A stretch of DNA of 64,000 bases from Erythrocercus mccallii (Eukaryota > Chordata > Aves > Passeriformes > Dicruridae): the NCBI GenBank assembly GCA_013397435.1, contig VZRG01002973.1:1-64000 (forward strand), in the 5' to 3' direction. Positions 1 through 12,900 of this stretch are shown here, piece by piece. Position 1 is the first letter of the stretch. Every line of letters starts with the position of its first letter. Position numbers and translations under genes: made by a program. Below the pieces are notes generated by a model. It had not been told where the DNA came from. It searched no databases and worked only from the letters and a program-made list of their open reading frames with translations.

Positions 1-800
1 CTCCTTAGTACAAAGGGCCACCCCTCCACCTCTTCTCCCTTTCCTGTCTCTCTTGAAGAGCTTGTGGCCATCCAGTGCATTCCTCCAGCAATGTGAGTCA
101 TCCCGCCATGTTTCTGTGATGGCAACTACATCACAGCTCTGCTGTTGTACCATGGCCTCCAGCTCCTCTTGTGTGTTACCCATGCTGCCTGCATTGGTAC
201 ACAGGCACCTCAGCTGAGCTATTGAGTTCACCCCTAACTCAGGTTTACCACCCTTGGACCTGCTTCCAGACAGCCCAGCTGCATCCCCTTCCCCCTTCAA
301 ACCTAGCTTAAAGCCCTCTCATTGAGTTCTACCAGTTCATGAGCTAAAATCCTTCTGTGCTTAACAGAGAGATGGAGTCCATCCAGTTCCAGAAGGCCAG
401 GTGCTGTAAAAGTTGCCTCATGGTCAAGGAACCTGAAATTCTGCCAAAGACACCAGCCCTTAAGCTTCTTGTTGATAATGCGGGCTCTCTATTCCTTTTA
501 CTGTTTTTTTCTGCCACCAAAGGGACTGAGCAGAACATTACTTGTGTTCCTGCCCTATCAACCACTTGTCCCAGTGCCCTAAAGTCCCTTTTAATTGCCC
601 TGACACTCCTGTTTTCAATCTCATCACTGCCAGCCTGGCATATCAGCAGTGGGTAGTAATCAGAGGGCTGAATCAGCCCAGGGAGTCTGTCAGTCTGTGC
701 CCAGGCCCCAGGGAGGCAGCAGACCTCCCTGTGGGATGAACCTCTGTTCCCTCAGAAGGGAGTCACCCTCCATGACTACCTTTCTTTTCTTTCTGATGTT
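1..800 (-). mobile_element. CR1 LINE fragment: GDSL-esterase region and endonuclease start
   Basis: On the - strand, a GDSL motif (VMEGDSLLR, with GDSL at 756-767) opens an esterase-like region that runs to about 330 with several stops and frameshifts. After a spacer with the avian CR1 AGGTTTGAAGGGGGA-type sequence near 290-310, the apurinic-endonuclease domain begins near 190 (NTQEELEAMVQQQSCDVVAI, then ITETWRDDSHCW) and runs off the window edge. CR1 elements are the main avian LINEs. The rest of the element should continue to the left of base 1. The right boundary is approximate, and GC-rich sequence at 980-1190 may be more of its 5' end. Confidence 0.85.
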
Positions 801-3800
801 AGAGTTCTTACTGTTCTTTCTGTACAGACACATAATTTTTGGAGGGTTCTATTTGGTTATGCACACTTGTACTAACTACAGTTTTTGGTCATGTAAAAAC
901 CATTACTTACAAAAAACCCCCAAACCAACCAACCAACAAAAACACAGCAAACAGCAAACCAAACTTAATAGCAGGAAAAACCTGCAACCCTGTGCTTGCC
1001 CTGCCTGTGCAAACTGTCTCCCAAAGTGCCGAACCACACCCTCAGAGACCCTTCCATCCCCTCAGAGACGTGCCATACCTGTTTGCCTGCTCTGGGTCAC
1101 TGCTCTCCCTAGAGCCCCTTTTAATCAGCCTGCTGCTCACCTGCACAGGAGCCCCGCCCTTGCCCGCGTGACTCATAGAGTGAGTCCCTGATTTGAGAAC
1201 CAAGAATCAGTATCCATAAGCATTGACACTGGTTTAGTGTAATGTACCAAAACTTCCTAGGTTCTTGAAATAATTTAGTGGGAGATGGTGGGTAGTTTAT
1301 GAAATCAGCTGATTTTGTGACATTTGCATCTCAAATTGAAAAGACATGCTGTGTAAGCAATTTCTAAGCTAAAGCTGGAAAATGGGCAGCTCTGGATTTG
1401 TTTCCGACCCAGATATGTAATAGCATGGGAAAAAGTCCAAAAAACTGGAGCCAGAGTCTGTTGTGAACCTGAAGGTGAAATGAGGTTGACTCTCTTGATT
1501 AACATGAGTTTGTCATTTATGAAACGGAAAGATCTTATTCATCCTTTACCTTCTCTTCTGCAAGCTGATAGTAGCATTCATAAGAACTGTTGCTGAGCTA
1601 GTTTAATTCAGTTGAAAAAGTTGTGGTTCCATGAGTTAAGAAGGTGGGACAAAGAGGGTGGAACTTGAGCTAAAAGTGGTGTGGGAGACTGGTGACTCTG
1701 GGTGGAAGTACCTGGAGGACTGCTGAGGGAACACATGCCTCCATATGTAGCTTACTCCTTAGTTTTTCTATAGGATTACTGATGAGATTCTGATTTTTGT
1801 TTGGTCTTAGATTAAAACAGATCTCTTGTATGAGAAAGAAGTGGTAATATTGGCTGAAATAGGAAGCTTACTATGATTTGTTGCCATGATCAGAGGGTTT
1901 TGGCAGGTGTTAAGCTGTTTTTCAGTTCTGGAAGAAGCCATTTAACCCTGTTACAAGAAGAGAAGATTATAAAATTGAGTATTTTAACAAGCTTTATAGA
2001 AACCTTTTGCCTATGTAATGTCTACTAAAAGGTCTGTGTGGTCTGTGCAGATCCTGTGCAATAGTAAGATGCTTCTGAGGAGGTCCTTGTCCATTCCAGA
2101 CCAGGACTTTTCTCTGAGAGCAGGGAGGGGTTAGGAAGGCCCAGTCTCTTGAAGGGCATATTAGATTTTAGACTTTTGCAACAGGCACAGTGTTCTCAAA
2201 CGTGACTAACTCTATCCTCTGAAACAGACTGTAGATATTCTCAAAGAGGTGTAAATAATTAGTTTCTGAAGTAGTTAATTGGTTAACTGATTTCTGCTGC
2301 TCTGTTGCTTTTGTGCAGCACGACAGTTCAGTACAGTCCGTAAGCCTGATTCTTCCATGTCCTTCGGTTATTCACATCTTCCCCTCAGTAAAAAAAAAAA
2401 TTGGCTAATCCAAATCAGTTACAGGCCTTAGTTACCATACCAGTCTACCAAAATAGTTTAAATATACCAGAAAACCGAGAAAAAATATGCTTGTTCTATA
2501 AGTCACTAGTTAGTTGTTGTGTATTAGATTTGCTGTATATTAGAGGCAGCTGGTGAGCAGACTGTTGAAGTAAAGAAATAAGCGTGTGTCACCCAAGCAC
2601 CCTGGAGCCATTTACAGTTGCATCTAAAAAGGAAAGAGGGCTTCAACTAGTTACACTTCCTGACCTGCCTCCTGAGTGACAGCTTGGCATTGTCTCTTAC
2701 TATCTGTTTTTTACAAATTATGACTGTATCTCTGAACTTGAACCTTCAGCATGAAGTGTAGTCATCAAATTATCTTGTAGTAATACATTTGAAAGTTATT
2801 GAAGTACCTAAGACATCAGGTCTTTCAATATGAACTATTGTCTCATGACCCAAAAGAGTCTGCATTGAATTTTGGTTAGGGTATAAGATTGTTTAGTTGA
2901 CCTTGAAAGGGAGTCACCTTATCACAACCAGTTTGGTTCTGGGAGAGTGGTAAGGGCAAGCATTCATGTTGTCCTACCCAAGGAAAAATGGAGATCATTC
3001 ATGTCCTATTGTGCTGGCTGTCCAATCTAAAAGATGATCTAAGCTTTCACCCTGGGGACCTACTGCTATGAAAATCTTGTTGCTATTGTTCCTGGACTTT
3101 ACCATGAAGAACTGTAGGAAAGTAGAGGTTCACTTTCTTGAGTTTCCCACCTTGCCTCTCTTTTGGATAAGAAGGATCAGGTGATGGGTGAAGATCGAAA
3201 CTAGTTTGTAAGCATTTGTATTTTAGCTATTCCTTGCTAAAATTTATTAATCTGTTCTGATGGGAAAACTGTTAGTTCAGTGCTTTTTTTTGCCTCAAAA
3301 TGTTTCCAAAGACTTCCGCATCTTGAAAATGTTGATTTGAATTGTCCTCAAAAGTCTAAAATAGCAAGAAGTTTAGATATAAACTTAGTTTCAGACTGCT
3401 TACCAACATCCATATACTTGTCATGTAAACTGAATGCATTCAATAATCTGGTTTGTGGTAAATGTTTACAGTATGACTGTTATTCTTTAAAAGGGAATGT
3501 AATGGAAATGCCAGTACAAAGTTAATTACCTCTGTTAATCAAGAAAAGGAACTGGGAATTAAAATACGTCATCTTGCAGGCTCTGTCCTGTTTTGAGCTG
3601 AAAGGGATTGTGTTCTTTCTCTAGTAGCAAGGTATGGCATAAGATGAGGCAGGACTACAACTACCTAAATGTAAGTGGGCAGTTAAATGGAAATAAACTT
3701 TATGAGCTAGAAGAAAGAGAAGAAGAGAAGAAGAGGAGAAATTGATCATCTGTCACAGTAGCACAGTGGAAACCAAAGACAGGCTCAATGTGATCCTGAG

Positions 3801-4075
3801 TCCTGTTCAAATGTGTGAAGTGCAAATGCGGGTCTTCTTTATAGATGGCTGAAGGAAGGAAATAAATTTTACCTGCTGTTCTGTAAAATTAGTTTTGTTT
3901 TTTTCTTCTGTTGGCAAGCATGTCCTGAGATCAGGTCTGACTTCAGTGTCTAGCTTCTCGGCTCTTTAGGTGTAATAGATGCATTAGATAAAATAGTTAG
4001 GCATTAGTTAATGATAAAGTTACTGCTGCTAGATGGTATGTTCTGCATGTTATCAAGTCTGAATTTATAGAGGCT
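801..4075. other. NDUFAF2 intron 1 sequence, no gene recognised
   Basis: This is AT-rich, non-coding sequence. It holds a short CAAC-rich stretch (about 918-945) and a GC-richer block at 980-1190 that may be degraded CR1 5' sequence. No splice-flanked coding exon, RNA gene or clear repeat was seen. Confidence 0.5.
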
Positions 4076-4588
4076 TGTGGTTTAATCCCAGCCAGCCACC
4101 AAGTCCTGTGGAGCTGCTTTGTTCCTCCCCCACCAGCAGGATTGGGGTAAGAACTGAAAGAGTAAAAGCTGGAAAACTTGAGGGGTGACATAAAGACAGT
4201 TCAATAGGGAAAGCGAAAGCCATGTACAGAAGAAAATCAGCCATCTCAGGATAATGGTTATTGAGGAAGATAAATGCCATCACTAGAAATGTCCCCCCCC
4301 CTTACACCTTTTTGCCCCCCGCTTTGTATAGTGAGCATGATGCCACATGGTCTGGAATATCCCTTTGGTCAGCTGGGGTCACCTGTCCTGGCTGTGTCTC
4401 CTCCCCCAGCCCCCTCACCAGTGTGGCAGTATGAGAAGCTGAACAGGCCTTGGCACTGTGTGAGCCCTGCTCAGCAGTAACAGAAGCATCTCTATATCAT
4501 GAACCCTGTGTTCAGCACAAATCCAAAACAAAGCCCCATACCAGTCACTGTGAAGAAAATTAAATCCACTCCAGCCAAAACCAGCACA
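4076..4588 (-). mobile_element. Solo LTR, ERVL-like, with AGGCT target duplication
   Basis: The 513-bp block starts TGTGGTTTAATCCCAG on the + strand and ends CCAAAACCAGCACA, so on the - strand it reads TG...CA. It is flanked by a perfect 5-bp duplication, AGGCT (4071-4075 and 4589-4593). The content matches the common avian LTR family with a CATGATGxCACATGG segment and a C-rich run. A 5-bp duplication fits ERVL-type integration. There are no internal genes, so it is a solo LTR left by recombination, antisense to NDUFAF2. Confidence 0.88.
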
Positions 4589-6695
4589 AGGCTACTAAGT
4601 GGATTATAGACATCTTGACTCATACACTGACATTGCTCAATGTAATGCACTAGCAGTGGTGATTCTTTGTAATTTTTCTGTCAGCCTCCCTTACTGTATC
4701 TTTCTCCCTTTGGGTTTTTAAAAAAATCAAACAAAAAAGTTAGTTAGGAAATCTCAAATATTTAACTTCCTCCTTACTGCAGATTCATTATCTTTAGATG
4801 CCTGATTTCTGTCTTCCATATTCTACCAAACAAAAAACAAATACCTTGAAAAGAAGCAGCTTCTTCTGAAATGAAAATAAAAATAAGTAAATTTGAAGAA
4901 TAGTGAAGTTCTTTTGCTGCTGGTGAAATGTATTTGTTTATATAGTTATTTCAAATTTTTGATCTTATAGTAGGAAACAGCTGCTGTGGAACTACTTTGA
5001 AATTGTCCGTACTGCTGAGGAAAGAACAAGATCCATATCTACTTTTATTTTATCTTCCTGGATATTGCAGCATGATTTTTCACTTCTGTGTTGTTTAAAC
5101 TTATTTTCAGATTTTTATTATGCCTATGAGCCACAGCAGTGTCTTGCATCTCTAGTACCTGCTTGGTCATTGAGATGGAAGGATGGCCTTTATCCAAGAT
5201 GTTTAAAGTTAATGCCTAAGAAGAGGTAGTATAGATAAATATGGATATTAATGGCTATCCTTATTAGCAAAAACACAACCCACTCATGGTAGAAATTTTA
5301 CACTTCACATCAAATAGAAGGTAAAATAAAATCTTGAAATTACTTTGTGGATATTCATGGAGTTCTTCCAAATTTTGCTTGGTTGGTACAGACCCATATG
5401 TGAAAGAAGTCTACCTGTCTCAGGCTATAGAAAGAGAAGGGTACAGAGGAAACTCCCCCTTGCATAGGAATTTGAAAATGAAGTACCCTGTAGTCCAGGT
5501 GAAAAATAGAAACCTTGTAGAGGGTCTAAAGACACATTGAGTTCCCACAGTTCCTGAATAGATAACCAATCTTTGCAGCAGTGCTATAAATTCATGAGTA
5601 GGGTGGGATGCATATACCATGTCAAGGGAAAATTTTATTATAGTTGTGCCTGAATGGCTGATTTATCAGTGTGGAAAATCAGGAAAGTCATACTGAAAAT
5701 ATCTTATGTGGAAAGAACCTACACACTGCAGAGAAATCCTGAGTACCAGAAAGAAAGGAGGAGAATGATGGCATTCATAGTGAATGTGTGGAAAGGGAGG
5801 ATAATAAGACCTGTTTTAGACATGCTAATTTTTATATGAAAATTATACCTGTATTTGGAGGAGCTAGACAGAGAGATGGTAACACAGAAGGATGCAGGAC
5901 TAAATTCTTAGTAGAGAAGAATTTGTTTCTGTGTATATGATGGGTGAACATTGATAGGAAACTCAGCAGAACTGTGGAGGATGCTTAGCAGTAATTTGAA
6001 TAGAAAGAAATAGTAAAAGTGATTGGGGTTATGTTGTAGTATCTGTACTATAAATACTTGTCTGAAGGGTGTTTGTGTTGCAAAGATTGCAGTGTCTCCA
6101 GAGGTGAAACACAGGAAGACAAGCAGGGATGAAGGACAGGCAGTGGCATGATGCACTTGCCTGGTAAGTACTGCAAGATAATTATTAGTTACATATTTCT
6201 GAGAGTAGCTGTTAGAAAAATTGCTGTAAATGTGGTAGTGCACTGGAGCTTTTTAGCTCATCTTGCTGATGCAACAGAAAAAGCTGGAAACAATGAAATA
6301 GCATAGAGAGAAAATGTAACTAGTGAGGGAGGGTGTGGGACAGGTTTTTTTGAAAGCAGCATTGTTGACAGACTGTATAGAGGAAATGTCATGAAAAGCC
6401 AAATAAATAAACATTGGCAATAAGGTGAGAGGCAGAAAAGGGTTGGATCGAATCAGAAATTTTCCTCATAATGAATATAGTTAAAAAACAAAAGGAATTA
6501 AAAGGACTGAAAAGTTTTAAAAAGCACTCTTTAGTGGAAGCTTTAATGTTGAATGGTGATTGGTATTTATGATTTGGTCCATTTATAACTGGTTTTTGAA
6601 CCAGTAAAACAGTTCAGAGGGGGAAAGTGAGCAGAAATGTATGGGCATTTGATATTTAGAGGAGTCTCATCCTGCAGTTTGTAGGGTTTTTTTCT
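4589..6695. other. Intron 1 sequence, nothing recognised
   Basis: AT-rich unique-looking sequence without a supported gene, exon or repeat. Confidence 0.5.
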
Positions 6696-6905
6696 CTCTC
6701 TCGTCTTGGTTTGACACTAAAGGTGGACACTCCAGAATGAGTTGCCTCCCTTTTTAAGTTCCACCAATTCCACCAATAATGAATGAATATGAGTAGATAC
6801 AAATTCAACAAGTACCAGTTTACTAACAAGCAGAGCAGCAACAGGCTAGAAATAAGCAAATAACCACCAGATACAAAATTGCTAAATCTCACAGACTCCT
6901 GTTAA
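6696..6905. mobile_element. Possible truncated LTR fragment
   Basis: GTCTTGGTTTGACACTAAAG followed by CCACCAATTCCACCAAT and AGTTTACTAACAAG resembles the outer part of the LTR family seen at 17286-17982 (TGTCTT..TTTGA start, then a TTTACTA segment). No second end or target duplication was found, so it is either truncated or a chance resemblance. Confidence 0.4.
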
Positions 6906-9900
6906 ACAGATACAAAATACTGTTTACCATGACAGCTACCAGTATGAAATATGGGTGTTTTCCCTCAAATTAATCCACTGTGTATTAATCGTGAACATTT
7001 AGTTTAAGTATTGCATAGATGTACAGTGTGATACAATGATGACAGCTCAATCTCTGCAGCACTCATTATTTTTGGGATGGTGCACCTCTTCTTAGAAGGC
7101 AGTATCTTTCAATTTAATTTGAACTACATTTTAAGTATTGGTCCAGTTAACAAACTATAAGAAATTCCATCTGTTCAATTGTGTAGAAGAACATTTGATC
7201 TCTGAAGCACATTATAATTCCTAAAACTGGCAGCATAATCTGTTGGGGTTTGGGTTTTTAAAGTTTTATTTATACCAAGGTGACTCTTGGTACAGTTTTA
7301 ATCCAGAAAGAAGTGATTTTCTATTTAAAACTGACATCTCAAATTATGAGTTTTTTTCCTGTCACTTCAGTGACCCTGCCGTGGCCACACAAATTAAGAT
7401 GTGTGTGCAGTATTCACTAGACTTTTCACCTACCTCCTCTCATACCCTCAAGCTGTGAAAAGTATAGCAACCACTGCGTGTAATTTTAGTAACAGTTCAC
7501 AAGTAGCAATAACATTTTAGCCCTTTTGACTACCCAGCTCATGTGTAGCCAGCATATTTCTGAATAGCTGCACACGCCTCTTTTTCTCAGGGTTGTTTCC
7601 CAAGGCGTGTTCTGTAGTTTGCCTTCTGTCATTCTGAAAGAGCTTGCAGACAATGAAGGCAGTATTTCTGTCAATTTGGAAAATTCTGTGTTCTTAGATG
7701 GGAGTTTGTCATTTACTCATTATTGCTTTATTTTGAGTCTTTTCAAAAGGCATTCGATTTATTTTCAAAGAGTTATTGGCAGACTGAAATTTTTATGTTA
7801 CTGTAAAGTTCACACAGTAGGTTAAATCATCACTATTTAATACTTTAAAGTGTTAGTATTTTAAAATAGTGATGTTATAATGAAATCATATGTAATAGAA
7901 GACCTCATAACTGCTAGTAAAATTGAAACAGTTTATAGGAGGTAATTTCTAGGCAAGAGTCTGCATGAATAAGATGGCAAACTCTTGGACTGACATTGGC
8001 ATAATGGGGTTCCAATGCATTTCGTAAGTAAACAAGTGTGGATGCAAAGATTCTGAGGTGTTTCTGTAGAATACTGAGCCATTTTTGTGCAGTGAGGTTC
8101 CAAGAATGAGTTGGCTCTGGATTTGAATCTGTAAGTGTATATGTCTACCTGTTTTATCTAGTTGGACTAAATGAAATTACTTCAATTACATCAACTAAAC
8201 TGGGGAGAAAAGAGGGGACTAGGAGGAAGATTGAGCTGACTAAAAAAAATTGTGACATTGCTAATTAGGAAAAGATACAGTATAAGTTGGCCAAAACTAT
8301 AAGAAGTGACTTAGAGTTGGCTCAAAAGAAAAGATGCTATTGGATGCATCTGAAGATTTGTGTAAATGTGATGAGTAAAAAATGGCTGAAGATAAATGAG
8401 GACTGAAACACAGTATTTTATTCTATGTAGAGAAAAAGAACCTGCAACTTGTTGTAAAATGAAAGACAGAATACAAAATATATTTAACATGGACAGTAGA
8501 ATTATTACTCATTTGAATATTTTTAAAAGTATGATAAACACCTAACAAATAATGTGAGAAACAACAAAATAGTGGACTAAAAGGAAAGTGATGGGTAGTT
8601 TCTTCCGTATAGTATTAGTAAGTATATACCTAATAGCTGTTTCACAGGTGCTAAAGAAAATAAAATGGTGAAAAAAAATTGTTAGAAGACAACTTGCCTG
8701 ATGGATGCATAGGATATGATGTTGGGTCAATCTGTTAGCTACTACTCTGTATCATAGACAGGACTTCCACTGTTTGCCTTTTGAAAAAAAGGTGGATCTC
8801 CTATGCTTGCCTCTTTTTTATTCCAAAGATGTAGAAAGCCTTGGAAGAGAGAATCCATACAAGGAACTCCACGCTCCTGTTTTCCTTTTCAGTTCCTTTT
8901 CCTTTCGATACTTTCTTTGTAGGGCAGTACTTTGAACCTGCTATTTGTGATGGAGATTACAAGACGAATTAAACTTAGATGGTCTTTAACATCTCTGTCT
9001 GCGCTGTTGACTGCTAAATTCTGTAAGATTCGTGCCCTTCAGGGAGTGAAGTTTGTGTAGAGAAGATGTAATGTCATCGGAAACAACTGTGAAACAGTTT
9101 TTTGATGGTAATTGGTTAGCTGGGTTTTTTCCCTTTGTCAAGAGAAAATAGCCGAATAACAAAGCAGTTTGAACTAATCTTTGAATAAGTGAAAGAAAGA
9201 CATTGAAACTTGTGATAGTTTTAGTGGGGACTAGGAATGCAGTTGTAAATACTAATGAACATGGGAGGCTAGGATTGATGGCAGATACCTAGAAATTGTT
9301 TAGTGATTATCTTTTTCCTTTTACATCAAGCTTTAGAGAAGTCTTATATTGTGCATGCAGCCTCTTTAGGATCCTTTTCTTAGATTCTAAATTATTTTTG
9401 TTGATTATCTCATTGATGGAAAATATTTGAAAATTACACCTTATGTGTAGAATAACAGAAAAAAGATAATGTTTGCTTGGTTATGCATTAATTAGCATGG
9501 CATCATAAATAGTGATACTGGAGATCACTGACCAACATGATTATTCTTACAGTTTTGCTAATGGTTCAAAGGTCTGGAACACAAGCATTTCTGGAAACCT
9601 GCACACAGATTTCTATTATACTGAGATGCTGTAAATAGTATACATTTTTTGGGAGGCTGGATATTAATTATGTTTCCTTTTAAAAGATAAACCTTATGTA
9701 TATTAGGGGCGATGCAGTGTTATTATAGGTGCCATTATCTAAGCAATGCTTATAGAATTCTAGAAATTAATCAGGCCTTGCCTGAGGGATAAACTGACAT
9801 TTCCATTCACTTTTTAATATCCCTGGGACTTTACTGGGTTAATATGACAGTTTTTCTCTAGGGATCCATCAGCTGATGGAAGGAAGTACTGTGATTCTCT

Positions 9901-12900
9901 TTCCTTCTCCCTCAATGGTAACAACTGTAATGTTTCTTTTTTCTCTTCTTGCTGGTGTTCAAGTGCTTTTCCACAGGCTTTTCCTGAGAGAATTTAAGTG
10001 CAAGGTTATGGCACTGAACAGCTTGCCACTGTTGCAGTATTCTTTATGTATCACGTCCCTGTTTCCTTGTTAAAGTGCCATAAACTGTGAGGGCCACATA
10101 GAACATATGAGAGTTCATGTTCCCAGAGAGGGTGTGTATTTTATGCCTATGGTGAATCACCTGACTGTCGTCCAAATAATATTGTTTTAACCAGTGCATG
10201 TGCCTGCTTTGGAAACTATTTTTTGCTTTATAAGACTTGGTTAAACTTGACATCAATTTTTACTAAGTTATTTTTCAAGTTTTTGAATGGAATGATTAGA
10301 TTACATAGGGGATGCCTTGCAACAGAATACCTTGGATGAGAAACTAATGGATCTTCTGGGTTTTTGTTATGATTCACTTCACTTTTGCCTGCTTCCAGTA
10401 TTAGCAATGATTATGCTGTATTTTAAAAATCAGCTTCATAAGGTAGTAGTGCTCCCAACCTTTTTAAGCAGTCTTGCCATTTAAAAACTTTTCTAGTTAT
10501 GTTAGGAGGAAGGTGAGAAAAAAGACATCTTGATGAACTTCTATGCATGTGTCTAGGAGATGTTATTAAATTAAGAGCAAAGCTTTTAATGTGGGAGGAA
10601 AGTAATACAATCTGCAGGTGATGTACCTTAATGCCATAGAAGTTACAATTTTTGTTTCTTTGTGGTATAATTGGTACCTTGCCAAAATATAAGTTAAGAG
10701 TCATCCTAGAGTATATTGGAAGGAGAAAAGGAATCACACTTCTTCAGTGGCATTACAGTGCAGAAGATGGTATTGAGGAAATATTCAGGTCATGCTAGGT
10801 TTTAAAGGATCAGAGTTGGGTCTGTACTACTGAGGGTTTTCTTTTATGCAGCTTTGTGTGGCTTATTAACACTGTTTTCAGTTTTCGTTTACTTCCCTAA
10901 GATTTTAATGGTGTGTTTTCAGTTTTGGTAGGATGCCTAGAGGCTAGCAAGCATGACTCCACACATAAATTGGAAAATTCTGCAGCTTAATGTATTTGAT
11001 GGAAGTTTAATCAGCTTCCTTTGGAAGTGCTTCAACATCCTGCACTTTAATAAAGTGTCATGGCCTAGAACTTGGAAAATACAGATAAAATGGAAATACT
11101 TGTTTTTGAGAAATGATGAGGTTTTGAAATAATGTAAAATAAAGTTAAATCATAAAGAGGCCAGTTATTATACAATGATTAATACAATTAGGAAGGACTC
11201 TTTGTTCCTGTGCTTTGCAATTATTACAAACTCTTATCAGTAGTGCTCTCAATATTTTGAGAAATAGAACTAGATTGCCTTGTTATACCTACCTATCTTA
11301 CTGGTAGGCTCCACAGATAATAATGACTAAATAATATTCAAGAATCTGTTATACTGAAAGCTACTATAATACATTCAGTAATTACCACTCTTACTGCCTA
11401 CCTGAGCAGAATTTATAGCTAAAACTTGTGACTGGAAACCATGTGTGACAGAACATCTGCTTCACTATATAAAATTACTTATATAAGAGGAGAGATTGGT
11501 GTGTGTGTATTGCTGTTAAAGCTAATAAGTATATGACAGTGTAAAAGTAAAAGTGTCAAGATTATTTGATCTAGATGTTGTAACACAATGAAACTAAATC
11601 AGAGTTCAGCTGAAATAACATTTTCAGCGAAGTTGAGATGTGTTTTTATCACGCTGAGCAGGGAACATTCTAAGAATAACAAGTTTATAAGGGTCAGTTT
11701 AGTAAGTGTAGGAAGCCCAGTAATTTTCCTCTGAGTGACGTGCCCCTCTGACCTGCCTGTTTGCCAGAGCATAAGATTTCACCTAACTAGTGCAAGTCTT
11801 TCTCCAGCTGCATAGCAGCATTTTTTCCTTGGGTGTTTTTTGGAGACTAACCTTATTTTTGACATAGACTAGTGCTCCTGCATATTTATTGGGTTTTAAA
11901 TCAGTGTTATACTTAAGTTTAAGAAACCAGTCAGGGAAAGTGTATAGATCAGTTTGAGAGTTTGGAATTGTGATCAACTCTCAGGTCATTCCAGTTCACA
12001 TAAACCAGAATGCAGGGCAGGTAACTGAGGGAGGGGGCGGGGAATGGGCAGTGACTCAGCTGAAGAAATGAGGTAGTGATAAAAGAAATAGAAATTATAA
12101 AATGATAGAACCTTAGTACATTGAAAGTCTTTTGAAATGGAATTACTCTAAAAGCTCACCTTTAGATTTCTTTCCTCATTCTGATAATGAACTGAAAGTT
12201 TGGTGTATACAAAAAGAAGATGCCCATTTGAATTTTCTCCAAACTGAAAGACAGTATAGTGTTTTAGAATGTGATATTTGTACTGAAACATCCAATACAG
12301 TGTCATTCTTTTCAGTGATGGTGAAGTTCAGTTCAGTAAAACTTTCACCCATCCCACCCAGAAATATTTATCCCAGAGAGAAGAAAACAAACAGGAAGTC
12401 AGTTAGTTCTCAACTACATGAATAGACAAATCATCATTAATAGTGAATTTCTCTGTGTGATTTTTTCTTACAACCTTTCTATATAACAGATTAATGAGTT
12501 TGCTTGCAAATTGGTAAGGTGATATTGTTTTATATGTTTCATGTTAGTGCCTACCGAAGAGAGAAACAAATCTTTCTCTAAAGCAAAATATTTGAACTGC
12601 TATAATATACTTGGTAAGCTGTGTGTGCCTCCTAAGCTACTACAAGAAAGAGTGACTGAATGAGAAACTTTGTTTTATTGTATTCAGAAAACAGTAAACC
12701 GTTCAAAACTCTACTAAAGTTTTGATTTTTTGTAATTTATGCATCTGTTTTCTGATTTCCATCAGCATTTAATGTAAGCTGGGACTCAGAAGAAACAAAC
12801 TATCTCTGTGAACTATTTTGGCACCATAGGAAATTCTTTGAGTTTTATTGCACCTAATTTCTCATGCTTTATCACTGCAAAATACTGTAAAATGGATAGT

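Noticed and set aside
649..1191. 180-codon open frame on the + strand
   Set aside because: It is antisense to the CR1 esterase region and low in complexity; no recognisable domain.
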